9,769 nucleotides of DNA from Spirochaetaceae bacterium (GTDB taxonomy: Bacteria > Spirochaetota > Spirochaetia > B11-G9), in assembly GCA_030633365.1 (NCBI GenBank), contig DAOVSY010000086.1, positions 1 to 9,769 of the forward strand. The letters are read 5' to 3'. The translations under genes were made by a program, and so were the position numbers. A model generated the notes under the pieces. That model saw nothing but the letters and a program-made list of their open reading frames with translations. It was not told where the DNA came from and ran no database searches. Each line of letters starts with the position of its first letter. Positions within the stretch are counted from its first letter, which is position 1. Below, in pieces: positions 1 through 6,112 of the stretch.

Positions 1-277
1 CTGAAAGTACCCAGATTGAATCAGCTGACTTTAGGGGAAGCATAATGAAATTACTTCCTAATCTAACACCAAAGTTATTAAATGAAGCCGGTATATAGGA
101 TGCAGAAAGTTCCATACCAAAACCCATTTTAAATAGATCTGCACTGGAACCCAGAGGGATTGTACCCAAAGAAACAGCGTTAATAGAAAGAAGATTTTTA
201 GGCTCGCTAAACAGAGTTGTATTGGTTAAAATAATCAGAATAAAAAACCAGAAAATGAGGTGGCTAAGTCGCTTCAT
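1..277 (-). CDS. Exported protein, N-terminal part only (cut by left edge)
   Basis: Ninety-two codons are visible, beginning with ATG at 277 and running open past position 1. The start is set by a strong GGAGGG site at 283-288, 5 nt upstream. The protein opens with MKRLSHL and a long hydrophobic stretch (about residues 7-18), then LTNTTLFSEP. This looks like a cleavable signal peptide with a cut near LFS-E. No lipobox cysteine is visible, so a lipoprotein is unlikely. The region after it alternates polar and apolar residues and is rich in Gly, Ser and Phe (for example GMELSASYIP and FGVRLGSNF), in the manner of an outer-membrane beta-barrel or spirochaetal surface protein. That reading is an inference, and I do not recognise a named family. 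The gene diverges from the DUF302 gene. I am confident that it is coding, but not of its function. Confidence 0.7.
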   Translation of the reverse strand, partial: MKRLSHLIFWFFILIILTNTTLFSEPKNLLSINAVSLGTIPLGSSADLFKMGFGMELSASYIPASFNNFGVRLGSNFIMLPLKSADSIWVLS

Positions 278-603
278 TATTACCCTCCAAACAACTGATA
301 CTTTAAAAGAATCGGTTTCAGTTTGATATAACTCTAAGGATTGCCGGTTAAAACTGGTAAGTGCTGAAACAATTTAAAAATCCATACGTCAGGATGAGGG
401 ATGTTTTTCGAGTAATTGAATTAATAAACTTATTGTATTTCATATTTACCTTATTCACGGATTAAATACCTAAAAAAGATAATTTGCTATTAAAAAATTG
501 CTGTGACAATAACCCCAAGATAAGATTATCAAAAAAACACTCGTTGACAAACCTATACTCTTTAATTAGTATATAAAAATTACTACATATTAAGGAAATT
601 AAA
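278..603. other. Divergent intergenic region
   Basis: These 326 bases separate the two divergent genes and contain no credible ORF. They hold the Shine-Dalgarno site of the left gene and, at the right end, the promoter and ribosome site of the DUF302 gene. A short imperfect inverted repeat around 343-357 (GCCGGTT and AACTGGT separated by a few A residues, with one G-T pair) could be an operator or nothing. The stretch from about 360 to 540 is plain AT-rich sequence in which I see no structure. Confidence 0.6.
544..572 (+). promoter_or_regulatory. Sigma70-like promoter of the DUF302 gene
   Basis: A perfect TTGACA (544-549) is followed after 17 nt by TAGTAT (567-572, 4 of 6 matches to TATAAT). 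The predicted transcript start is near 579. This gives a leader of about 25 nt that contains AAGGA at 592-596, 7 nt before the ATG at 604. Alternative -10 sequences overlap it in the TATATAAA run at 570-577, but with less favourable spacing. Confidence 0.6.
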
Positions 604-1083
604 ATGAATAAAAAATCAATACTAATTGGTGTAGCTGGCCTTGTAGCCGGAATTTTATTAACAGGAATAATTGCATTTGTGGCAATGCCCTCAATTATGA
701 TGCTGGAAGATGTCAGCCCTTATGATTTTGAAAAAACTGTAGAAGTTTTTGAACAGTCTGTATCAGACCTGGGATGGAAAGTTCCAACAGTTCATGACCT
801 ACAGGCAACAATGGCAAAATATGATATGGATGTTAAGAAAGTAAAAGTTTTTGAAATCTGCCATCCGGATCATGCTGGAGCAATTCTTAAATTAAGTGAT
901 GAGAGAATAGTTTCTTCTTTAATGCCCTGCAGAGTCTCTTTTTACGAAAAAGCCGATGGAAAAGTTTATATTTCAAGAATGAACTCCGGACTAATGGCAA
1001 AAACTTTTGGCGGTGTAATTGCTGAAGTTATGGCAATTGCAAGTGCTGATGTTGAAATAATGCTTGAGCCTCTCCTTAACTAA
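604..1083 (+). CDS. Membrane-anchored DUF302 domain protein
   Basis: The 159-residue protein has one N-terminal membrane segment (about residues 6-28, GVAGLVAGILLTGIIAFVAM) followed by a DUF302 domain from about residue 45 to the end. Typical family landmarks are GWKVPTVHDLQ (57-67), KVFEICHP (81-88), SSLMPCR (104-110) and the ISRMNSGLMAKTFGG block (123-137). The two conserved cysteines, C86 and C109, are both present. They may bind metal, haem or a thiol, but the biochemical role of DUF302 is not established. The short N-terminal tail with KK before the helix suggests the domain sits outside the cytoplasmic membrane, though topology is an inference. The gene is monocistronic with its own promoter and faces the M50 peptidase gene across a palindrome. 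The family call is secure; the function is unknown. Confidence 0.88.
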   Translation: MNKKSILIGVAGLVAGILLTGIIAFVAMPSIMMLEDVSPYDFEKTVEVFEQSVSDLGWKVPTVHDLQATMAKYDMDVKKVKVFEICHPDHAGAILKLSDERIVSSLMPCRVSFYEKADGKVYISRMNSGLMAKTFGGVIAEVMAIASADVEIMLEPLLN

Positions 1084-1096
1084 CACATAGAAATTG

Positions 1097-1126
1097 TTTA
1101 CCCGGATATTTAAATACCCGGGTAAA
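1097..1126. terminator. 30-bp near-perfect palindrome, probable bidirectional terminator
   Basis: TTTACCCGG (1097-1105) pairs with CCGGGTAAA (1118-1126). The bases between include TATTTAAATA, itself a palindrome, so only the A1106/C1117 position is mismatched across 30 bp. It lies 13 nt after the stop of the DUF302 gene and 9 nt past the stop of the convergent M50 gene, which is where a shared terminator is expected. No good U-run follows on either strand, so termination efficiency is uncertain. Confidence 0.6.
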
Positions 1127-1135
1127 TACACAAAT

Positions 1136-1789
1136 TCACCCTGCCGCTTCCGGAATAACCAATGAAATCATCAGGCGAAGGATGGAACTCATTATCCTCG
1201 ATATAGGAAGGATATCTATATTAAAAAATCGATCCATCATAAGAAGTCCAAGAAGAACATAAACTCCGTAACGATTATAGTTTTGAACGAATGCCCTGTT
1301 CCGGTTGAAAAGGGCTGTAATAATTCTGGAACCATCCAATGGCGGGATAGGGATCATGTTAAAAATAAATAACAGGATATTTATTATCATCACGTATTGA
1401 ACAATGTTAATAACTGACTCAGTTTGCATAAATTTGAAAGCATCGTTTACTACTATAAGGCGGAGAAAAAATGTAAACAGAACAGCAATTAGGAAATTCG
1501 AAAGGGGGCCGGCTAAAGAGGTAAGAACTAATCCTGAATACTTGTTTTTATAACTGTTAATATCAATCCTTACTGGTTTAGCCCATCCAAATCCGGCAGT
1601 CAATAGCATTAATGTCCCAAAGAGATCCAGGTGTCTAAGAGGATTTAGTGTCAATCGTCCATCCCTACCTGGAGTGCGGTCTCCCAAAAGAGTAGAAACC
1701 ATTCCATGGGAAAATTCGTGTACTGATAAGCTTAATAATAGTATGGGAATAAGAATTATAATTTCCTGAAAGGATAATTTAAATATCAT
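1136..1789 (-). CDS. Small M50-family (site-2 protease-like) membrane metallopeptidase
   Basis: This 217-residue polytopic membrane protein belongs to the compact bacterial branch of peptidase family M50, without a PDZ domain. The zinc site is visible: HEFSH (residues 24-28, the HExxH motif, with E25 as catalytic base) lies in the first membrane helix. The second motif NMIPIPPLDGSRI (144-156) supplies the third ligand, D152. The family's GDRTPGRDGRLTLNPLRHLD block (36-55) and the AGPLSN helix start (93-98) are also present. Four or five hydrophobic segments can be counted. Members cleave membrane-embedded substrates, and the substrate of this one cannot be deduced. Its ATG lies 3 nt after the stop of the upstream flavin split-barrel gene, so the two are co-transcribed and probably translationally coupled. 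A GGGGACGG stretch inside the end of the upstream gene may serve as its ribosome site. The length is normal for the branch and nothing is missing. Confidence 0.92.
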   Translation of the reverse strand: MIFKLSFQEIIILIPILLLSLSVHEFSHGMVSTLLGDRTPGRDGRLTLNPLRHLDLFGTLMLLTAGFGWAKPVRIDINSYKNKYSGLVLTSLAGPLSNFLIAVLFTFFLRLIVVNDAFKFMQTESVINIVQYVMIINILLFIFNMIPIPPLDGSRIITALFNRNRAFVQNYNRYGVYVLLGLLMMDRFFNIDILPISRIMSSILRLMISLVIPEAAG

Positions 1790-1792
1790 AAT

Positions 1793-2257
1793 TTAGACCG
1801 TCCCCGATCTCTTGGCAGAGATGTTCTCTATTTTTACCTTAAAAGCCAAAGTTTTCTCCATCATTTTTTTATTAAAATCCCACTTACCACTTTCAGAATA
1901 ATGTTTCATAATAATATTTAGAGCATCTACCTTATCAGTTTCATCATCTAAAAACCTGACCTTCCCTTCACCAATAATAGACACGAATGACATACTCCAA
2001 TTACATGCTTTTTCCGAGTTTATAGTTTTACCAGGAATATCAATTTCAAAACAAACATTTGGATTCTTTTTTAATATATCTATTTTTCTACCTACCATAG
2101 CAGAATGAAAATAGAGAGTATCTTCTTTATAACCAAAATTAAGAGGTACAATATATGGGGATTTACCATCAAATAAACCTAACCTGCAGACCTGTGCTTC
2201 TTTGAATATCTGTTCTATCTCATTTTTTTCTGTTATTTCTTTTTCTTTTCTTCGCAT
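1793..2257 (-). CDS. Pyridoxamine 5'-phosphate oxidase-like (NimA-type) FMN split-barrel protein
   Basis: The 154-residue protein has the usual features of the NimA/PPOX-like branch. The start MRRKEKEIT is followed by a helix with CRLGLFDGKSPYIVPLNFGY (24-43), then TLYFHSAMVGRKIDILKKNPNVCFEID (47-73), and a second barrel half ACNWSMSFVSIIGEGKVRFLDD (84-105). Relatives bind FMN or another flavin or haem cofactor and reduce small molecules. Some are annotated as 5-nitroimidazole resistance proteins, but that activity cannot be assumed here. The ATG at 2257 has AGGA at 2265-2268, 7 nt upstream. The gene is first of a pair with the M50 peptidase and begins 41 nt after the vapC stop. I see no convincing promoter in that gap, so read-through from vapBC is possible. 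Confidence 0.88.
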   Translation of the reverse strand: MRRKEKEITEKNEIEQIFKEAQVCRLGLFDGKSPYIVPLNFGYKEDTLYFHSAMVGRKIDILKKNPNVCFEIDIPGKTINSEKACNWSMSFVSIIGEGKVRFLDDETDKVDALNIIMKHYSESGKWDFNKKMMEKTLAFKVKIENISAKRSGTV

Positions 2258-2298
2258 AGTTAATTCCTAACAAGTTTTATTACTCAAGCTAATATAAT

Positions 2299-2721
2299 TT
2301 ACGGTTGTTTCCATTTTACACCAGGGAAACGTGCAAAGTCTGTATCTGTCGAATAGACAATACAATCCCACTGAATAGCTAAAGCAGCTATATGGGCATC
2401 TGTTGTAAGATTGCCAGCAGTCCCTGCATCTTTTAAAAGCTTTTCAATCAGATCCCAATGCCCTTCTCCTGGAGATATAGTATGGACAGAGGGTTGGCTG
2501 AGCCATGAATTAATATAACCGGAGGCTTCTTCCAATGAGAGAGGAGCATCAAATATTCGTCGATTAGTACTTATCCTTACAAAACCCAGAATTACAACCC
2601 AGGGAAGATATATAGGCGTTGAACCTGAAAGACAATCATCCCACCACCTTGAAATATGTTCATTCAGTGGAGATTCTGTGTTTACAGAATGAATAAGAAT
2701 ATTTACATCGGGAAGGATCAT
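2299..2721 (-). CDS. vapC: VapC-type PIN-domain RNase toxin
   Basis: The 140-residue protein is a complete PIN domain. Expected acidic active-site residues are D5 (MILPDVNILIH), D108 (LTTDAHIAALA) and D126/D128 (YSTDTDFARFPG), which bind Mg2+ for endoribonuclease cleavage, typically of tRNA or rRNA. The block WVVILGFVRISTNRRIF (41-57) is characteristic of the VapC branch in which the common second Glu of PIN domains is not at the usual place, so Gly47 there should not be read as an inactivating change. The ATG overlaps the TGA of the antitoxin gene by four bases (ATGA, 2718-2721), so translation of toxin is coupled to antitoxin. The toxin is expected to be neutralised by the upstream VapB. 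Everything needed for activity appears intact; the RNA target is not predictable. Confidence 0.9.
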   Translation of the reverse strand: MILPDVNILIHSVNTESPLNEHISRWWDDCLSGSTPIYLPWVVILGFVRISTNRRIFDAPLSLEEASGYINSWLSQPSVHTISPGEGHWDLIEKLLKDAGTAGNLTTDAHIAALAIQWDCIVYSTDTDFARFPGVKWKQP

Positions 2722-2978
2722 ACTTTTCCTTTAAATCTTGCTTCATCTTCCATTTCATCAGCAACCTGCCCTAATTTATTCAGATCATAACCTGGTCTTG
2801 CTTTTAAGGGACGACCTTGAGTCTTATATTTTTGTTCCCGTTTTGGAGTTGTTTCCATTACTTCCAATCCTCGTTGAAGGGTTTGATTTACAATAGTTTT
2901 AAAGGGAATATTGTACTCCACAGCCTTCTTTTTTAAGGTTAGTAACAGATTATCATCTAAAGTTATAGTTGTTCTCAT
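2718..2978 (-). CDS. vapB: VapB-type ribbon-helix-helix antitoxin
   Basis: The 86-residue protein starts MRTTITLDDNLL, the beta-strand and first helix of a ribbon-helix-helix DNA-binding domain. The second helix spans roughly 25-40 (PFKTIVNQTLQRGLEV). Residues from about 45 on are polar and charged and end DEMEDEARFKGKV. This is the usual flexible tail that wraps the toxin's active site. It should bind VapC and repress its own promoter as a dimer or hetero-octamer. No Shine-Dalgarno sequence precedes the ATG: the bases upstream are TAGTAC, then the -10 box. Translation therefore probably begins on a leaderless mRNA. Its codons 24-42 are nearly duplicated in a broken copy at 7088-7159. Confidence 0.88.
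   Translation of the reverse strand: MRTTITLDDNLLLTLKKKAVEYNIPFKTIVNQTLQRGLEVMETTPKREQKYKTQGRPLKARPGYDLNKLGQVADEMEDEARFKGKV
2851..2910 (+). repeat. Diverged direct repeat, copy 1 (inside vapB)
   Basis: This 60-base segment matches 7101-7160 at 53 of 60 positions in the same orientation. Similarity falls to background immediately on both sides. Confidence 0.85.
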
Positions 2979-2984
2979 GTACTA

Positions 2985-3013
2985 ATAATAGTAAATAATC
3001 AATAAATCGTCAA
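2985..3013 (-). promoter_or_regulatory. vapBC promoter, predicted to give a leaderless mRNA
   Basis: Read on the minus strand, TTGACG (3008-3013, 5 of 6) is followed after exactly 17 nt by TATTAT (2985-2990, 5 of 6). Counting six bases beyond the -10 puts +1 on the A of the vapB start codon at 2978. The absence of any GGAG-like sequence before that ATG fits this reading. Confidence 0.7.
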
Positions 3014-3037
3014 GATGCTTGGTAGTCATCATCTTGA
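3010..3037. promoter_or_regulatory. Candidate VapB/VapBC autoregulatory operator
   Basis: TCAAGATG (3010-3017) and CATCTTGA (3030-3037) form a perfect 8-bp inverted repeat. The 12-nt spacer places the half-sites 20 bp apart centre to centre, close to two helical turns. The left arm overlaps four bases of the -35 box of vapBC. Ribbon-helix-helix antitoxins commonly bind such paired half-sites as dimers bridged by toxin, so this is the natural operator. That role is an inference from position and symmetry. Confidence 0.65.
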
Positions 3038-3343
3038 TGCCTAATTCTACAATTTACTAAATAGAGCCTGGAGTCGATGTTGAAAAGAAGAAACAGGCGG
3101 CCTGAATCCGGTTAATCATCTAAAATCATTTTATTCTTACAAATCAGTTATAGGGAGGATATGTTCGGTGGTCTTAGGACCATTTCAGTGCCGAACGTAA
3201 AAACAATATTAACTTTGGAAATTGAACTCTGAAAAAATAACCTGGCCAGGAACCTTGGCAGATAAATAGTTGGCAGTACATATAGAGAGCTTCAGTATAT
3301 CTGTTTTTAAACCAGGTTATTATCGGTACAGGATATCTTCTAT
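3038..3343. other. Gene-poor stretch with an imperfect hairpin
   Basis: These 306 bases lie between the vapBC operator and the recognisable end of the isomerase pseudogene. The longest ORF here (minus strand, 3174-3401) has a composition unlike a protein (clustered W, Y, C, R), overlaps the pseudogene in another frame and has no ribosome site, so I treat it as chance. At 3163-3196 GTTCGG and CCGAAC enclose a smaller TGGTC/GACCA hairpin. Two TTGGCAG copies occur at about 3254-3275. The part next to the pseudogene may be its eroded C-terminal half, but no residue motif survives for me to recognise. Confidence 0.5.
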
Positions 3344-3661
3344 TTAAAGAATGCCTTCCTGAGCCAACAGCAGGGTATCTGCAGCTCTTGCCATAAAACA
3401 ATAATTTCGCGGTTCCTTCGGCTTATATTCCAGAGCAATCTTAAGATCTTCTGCCTCTTTTGCAATAAGGGTAATGTTATCAAGGAGCTCACCCATCTCA
3501 TCTACATTATCAGAAGTAACATCTCAGGTACTGACTAATTCAACCCCCTTTACTCCATCTATTTCCGATGCCTGTTTTAATAATACTTCCTTATATCCTG
3601 AAGATAAAAACCTATCACAGGTATTTCCAAGATTACCCAGAATTATTGAATAATTAACCAT
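3344..3661 (-). pseudogene. Broken sugar-phosphate isomerase/epimerase (TIM-barrel) gene
   Basis: A good ribosome site (GGAGGA, 3669-3674, 7 nt before ATG 3661) opens a frame starting MVNYSIILGNLGNTCDRFL, followed by KQASEIDGVKGVELVST. Codon 46 (3524-3526) is TGA exactly where this xylose-isomerase-like family has Trp in a (S/G)TWDV motif. The same frame continues DVTSDNVDEMGELLD, then jumps to sequence that belongs much later in the family (ALEYKPKEPRNY, ARAADTLLLAQE), and ends at TAA 3344-3346. About 100 residues of the barrel are therefore missing in the middle, a few more may be missing near residue 25, and the whole C-terminal third is absent. The family call rests on remembered motifs of roughly 300-residue isomerases. 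The gene starts 19 nt after the LacI-family gene and was evidently its operon partner. It cannot encode a working barrel. Confidence 0.8.
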
Positions 3662-3680
3662 TTCCTATTCCTCCATAATT

Positions 3681-4703
3681 CTAAGTGTTTCTGTTTATAA
3701 CACTTTCCCTTTTCACAAGAATACCACTTACCTGTACACTGACAGGATGATACTCATAGTTTGAATTAATCTTTTCTACAAGAAGCTGCATCGCTATGGA
3801 TCCAATCCTTTTTTTTGATACCCTCATTGTTGTAAGCTGAGGAACCATCATGGCTGAAATAGGAAGATCATCAAAGCCAATCACTGATACATCTTCAGGG
3901 ACTTTCAAACCTTTCTCCTTCAAAGCCTTGATACATCCATATGCAATTATATCATTACTACAGAACAGAGCCTCTGGAGCGTCATATCCTTTTCTCAAAT
4001 GCTCGAGCATATCTTCATAAGCATGTTCAAAACTTGGTCTCAGCCTGATCATTGAAAATACATCAGTCTGAAGCCCATTCAGCTTCATAGCCTCAACAAA
4101 CCCCTGCTCCCTCAGGATGATGTTTCCAGATGTTATCTTACTGGTTACCATGCCGATTCTTCTGTGTCCGGTTTCTACAAAGTAGCTGATAATTTTATGC
4201 AAGGCACCAATATTATTCATATCTACAAAATCAGCAGCAAGGAAATCGTAGTTTGTATCTATTATTACAATTGGTATTGGAATCTTATTTAGAGATTTGA
4301 CCTCACTATATGACAGCTCAGTACCAAGAATGATCATACCCTGTAGTTTCTTTTTAGCAGTTTCTTTTACTACAATATCCAGTTCTTCTGTTGTATGTGA
4401 GCTAATCTCAAACTTATACCCCATCTGTTTAACAATCTGATCAATACCATCGATGTAATCAACAATAAAAATATTCAAATCATTATTCAGAATTTCACCA
4501 TGTTTGGATAACTTTAAAAACTGAATTGTACCATTATCCGATCTTGGAAGAGTTCTTTTTTCAGGTATGCGATAATTCATTTCCTCTGCAATCTTCAGAA
4601 TTTTCTTTCTTGTATCAAACCCTATCCCTGGCCTATCGTTGAGAGCCAGAGAAACTGTAGCCAGAGATACATTTGATTTTTTTGCTATTTCCTTTAATCC
4701 CAT
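3681..4703 (-). CDS. LacI-family transcriptional regulator
   Basis: The 340-residue protein begins MGLKEIAKKSNVSLATVSLALN (1-22), the helix-turn-helix of the LacI family, followed by a linker helix (TRKKILKIAEEMNY, 31-44). A type I periplasmic-binding-protein effector domain fills the rest (from about 57), with the late family motifs LFCSNDIIAYGCIKAL, VPEDVSVIGFDD and PQLTTMRVSKKRIG. The segment after the linker reads RIPEKRTLPRS instead of the usual PN..AR.L hinge, so its hinge helix is atypical. It should bind operator DNA as a dimer and respond to a sugar or nucleoside-derived ligand. Its position suggests control of the divergent nucleoside-binding protein gene and of its own operon, which contains the dead isomerase gene. 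There is no Shine-Dalgarno sequence before the ATG; the start is fixed by the helix-turn-helix alignment. Confidence 0.92.
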   Translation of the reverse strand: MGLKEIAKKSNVSLATVSLALNDRPGIGFDTRKKILKIAEEMNYRIPEKRTLPRSDNGTIQFLKLSKHGEILNNDLNIFIVDYIDGIDQIVKQMGYKFEISSHTTEELDIVVKETAKKKLQGMIILGTELSYSEVKSLNKIPIPIVIIDTNYDFLAADFVDMNNIGALHKIISYFVETGHRRIGMVTSKITSGNIILREQGFVEAMKLNGLQTDVFSMIRLRPSFEHAYEDMLEHLRKGYDAPEALFCSNDIIAYGCIKALKEKGLKVPEDVSVIGFDDLPISAMMVPQLTTMRVSKKRIGSIAMQLLVEKINSNYEYHPVSVQVSGILVKRESVINRNT

Positions 4704-4714
4704 TATATGTCATT

Positions 4715-4743
4715 AGAATACGGGTTAATTTTCTAACTGTCAA
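4715..4743 (-). promoter_or_regulatory. Promoter of the LacI-family gene, predicted 5-nt leader
   Basis: On the minus strand a perfect TTGACA (4738-4743) stands 17 nt from TATTCT (4715-4720, 4 of 6). The predicted start is near 4708, only about 5 nt before the ATG at 4703, and no ribosome site is present. The spacer contains GTTAGAAAATTAAC, a short GTTA/TAAC inverted repeat that could take part in autoregulation. Confidence 0.55.
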
Positions 4744-4759
4744 TTTATTTTCAAATTTA

Positions 4760-4775
4760 ACTAAATTATTTTAGT
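4760..4775. promoter_or_regulatory. Candidate operator of the LacI-family regulator
   Basis: ACTAAATTATTTTAGT is a perfect inverted repeat with 6-bp arms and a 4-bp centre. It lies just upstream of the regulator's own -35 and within the divergent region, and is 16 bp long, similar to other LacI-family sites. It lacks the central CG common in such operators and occurs in AT-only DNA where chance palindromes are frequent, so the assignment is tentative. Confidence 0.35.
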
Positions 4776-4887
4776 AGTTTATTTAAAATTTAGTTCTTTA
4801 GTAACAAATAACAGACATAATAGTCATTTTTTACAACAAACTAGCTATTTTTACCAATTAATTATATAAATTATTTTAATTAAAAGT

Positions 4888-4916
4888 TTGACATTTCAGC
4901 ATTATAATCATAAAAT
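4888..4916 (+). promoter_or_regulatory. Strong sigma70-like promoter of the binding-protein gene
   Basis: A perfect TTGACA (4888-4893) is separated by 17 nt from TAAAAT (4911-4916, 5 of 6). The predicted transcript start is near 4923, leaving a leader of about 21 nt that contains AAGGAG (4932-4937), 6 nt before the ATG. A second TATAAT inside the spacer (4902-4907) is too close to this -35 to be used with it. Confidence 0.72.
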
Positions 4917-4943
4917 ATCTTATAATTAACAAAGGAGATTTTT

Positions 4944-6011
4944 ATGGTAAAAAGATGTTTACAGACAGCGTCAGTAATTTTTATGCTTATCGTTACAGTA
5001 ATCACACCGGTAATGGCCGCAGGTAGTAAGGAATCAGACTCTTCAGATGAAAAAACAAGAATTGTCCTTTACATGAATGGAAACCTTGGAGACAAATCGT
5101 TCTTTGATTCTGCCTACAGAGGTATGCAGATGGCTGAAAAAGATTTTGATATCATTACCAAATCGGTTGAGGGTGGCTACGACACGTCCAGATGGGCTCC
5201 GGATATTGAGCAGCTTTGCCAGGGAGACTGGGACATCATTATTGCTGGAACATGGCAGCTTCAGGAAATTATTCAGGATCTGGCTCCACAGTATCCAGAA
5301 AAAAAGTTCTTTGTTTTTGATACAGCTGTCGATTATTCAAAGGGAGGTTTGGATAATGTCTATTCAATCCTGTACAAACAGAATGAAGGTTCATTTCTCG
5401 CAGGTGTAATTGCCGGACTTATTACTACATCTGATCTTGAATTTGCAAATACAGATAAGAAAATTGGTTTCATCGGTGGTATGGATATTCCCGTAATAAA
5501 CGATTTTAAAGTAGGTTTTATTCAGGGCGCAAAATATGTTGACCCGGATATCGAATGTCTTGTTGCTTATGTGGGGAACTTCAACGACCCTGCTAAAGGA
5601 AAAGAACTTTCTCTTGTAATGTTTGATCAGGGTGTTGATATTGCATTTAATGGTGCAGCTCAGGCAGGACTCGGACTTCTTGATGCAGGGAGTGAGAAAA
5701 AAGCCTATACAATCGGTGTAGATTCAGATCAGTATCTACTGTATAAGGAAGGAAATCCAAATAGAGCCTCTTTCATTGTAACTTCAATGCTTAAGAACGT
5801 TGATACATCACTCTACAGGGCTATTAAAAAACACATTGATGGAACCCTGAAATACGGTGAAATAGAAAAACTTGGTATCGAAGATAATGGTGTTGGTCTT
5901 GCAGATAATGAAAACTACAGAAAAATTGTATCCGAGGATTTCATTGAACAGGTTACGATAGCTGCTGATAAGATTCAATCCGGTGAAATAGTTGTAGACA
6001 CTGTTTTCTAA
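4944..6011 (+). CDS. BMP/PnrA-family substrate-binding protein (probable nucleoside ABC uptake)
   Basis: This 355-residue protein is a member of the basic membrane protein (BMP, PnrA/TmpC-like) family of ABC-transporter binding proteins, whose studied members bind purine nucleosides. Residues 1-26 form a signal peptide with K3/R4, a hydrophobic core and a cut near VMAA-GSKES. There is no lipobox cysteine, so it is predicted to be released as a soluble periplasmic protein rather than a lipoprotein. Family landmarks include NGNLGDKSFFDSAYRG (45-60), FFVFDTAVD, the QNEGSFLAGVIAGL block, KIGFIGGMDIPVI, AFNGAAQAGLG and TIGVDSDQY. The length is normal. The gene has its own promoter and a terminator right after it, and stands divergent to a LacI-family regulator. 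The downstream nucleoside hydrolase and ribokinase support a nucleoside ligand. No ATPase or permease gene is in the window. Confidence 0.9.
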   Translation: MVKRCLQTASVIFMLIVTVITPVMAAGSKESDSSDEKTRIVLYMNGNLGDKSFFDSAYRGMQMAEKDFDIITKSVEGGYDTSRWAPDIEQLCQGDWDIIIAGTWQLQEIIQDLAPQYPEKKFFVFDTAVDYSKGGLDNVYSILYKQNEGSFLAGVIAGLITTSDLEFANTDKKIGFIGGMDIPVINDFKVGFIQGAKYVDPDIECLVAYVGNFNDPAKGKELSLVMFDQGVDIAFNGAAQAGLGLLDAGSEKKAYTIGVDSDQYLLYKEGNPNRASFIVTSMLKNVDTSLYRAIKKHIDGTLKYGEIEKLGIEDNGVGLADNENYRKIVSEDFIEQVTIAADKIQSGEIVVDTVF

Positions 6012-6018
6012 TTAACTT

Positions 6019-6046
6019 AGGGGAGGTAATGCCTCCCCTTTAATTT
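6019..6046 (+). terminator. Intrinsic terminator after the binding-protein gene
   Basis: AGGGGAGG (6019-6026) pairs perfectly with CCTCCCCT (6032-6039) around a 5-nt loop, followed by a T-rich tail, TTTAATTT. It begins 7 nt after the stop codon. It separates the binding protein from the nucleoside hydrolase gene 67 nt further on, so partial read-through would give more binding protein than enzyme. Confidence 0.85.
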
Positions 6047-6112
6047 AGGCCTATATACAGAATGATTTCTTAAAAGAACAATAAAAAATCAAGACCATTT
6101 TGGAGATAGTAA

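Larger units (their letters stand above)
4704..4943. promoter_or_regulatory. Divergent control region between the regulator and binding-protein genes
   Basis: This 240-base region is extremely AT-rich and carries promoters facing both ways (listed separately), a perfect 6-bp-arm inverted repeat in between, and several weaker AT-only repeats such as TTAATT/AATTAA around 4856-4882. No ORF or riboswitch-like structure is visible. The layout is a classic regulator/target divergent control region. Confidence 0.65.

Noticed and set aside
3161..3232. Plus-strand 23-codon ORF (MFGGLRTISV...) after GGGAGGAT
   Set aside because: The ribosome-site spacing is only about 2 nt, the frame lies in a hairpin-forming stretch, and the peptide has no recognisable features.
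3174..3401. Minus-strand ORF of 75 codons in the gene-poor stretch
   Set aside because: It has no ribosome site and an unlikely composition, and it overlaps the recognisable isomerase pseudogene in another frame.
3524..3526. TGA as selenocysteine or reassigned Trp codon in the isomerase frame
   Set aside because: The gene also has a large internal deletion and a lost C-terminus, no SECIS-like hairpin is evident after the TGA, and other genes here use TGA as a stop and TGG for Trp.
4704..4943. Purine riboswitch ahead of the nucleoside-binding protein gene
   Set aside because: The predicted leader is only about 21 nt and carries no aptamer-like stem-loops.
5077..5409. Plus-strand ORF of 110 codons inside the binding-protein gene
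   Set aside because: It is an out-of-frame shadow; the main frame has full family motifs.
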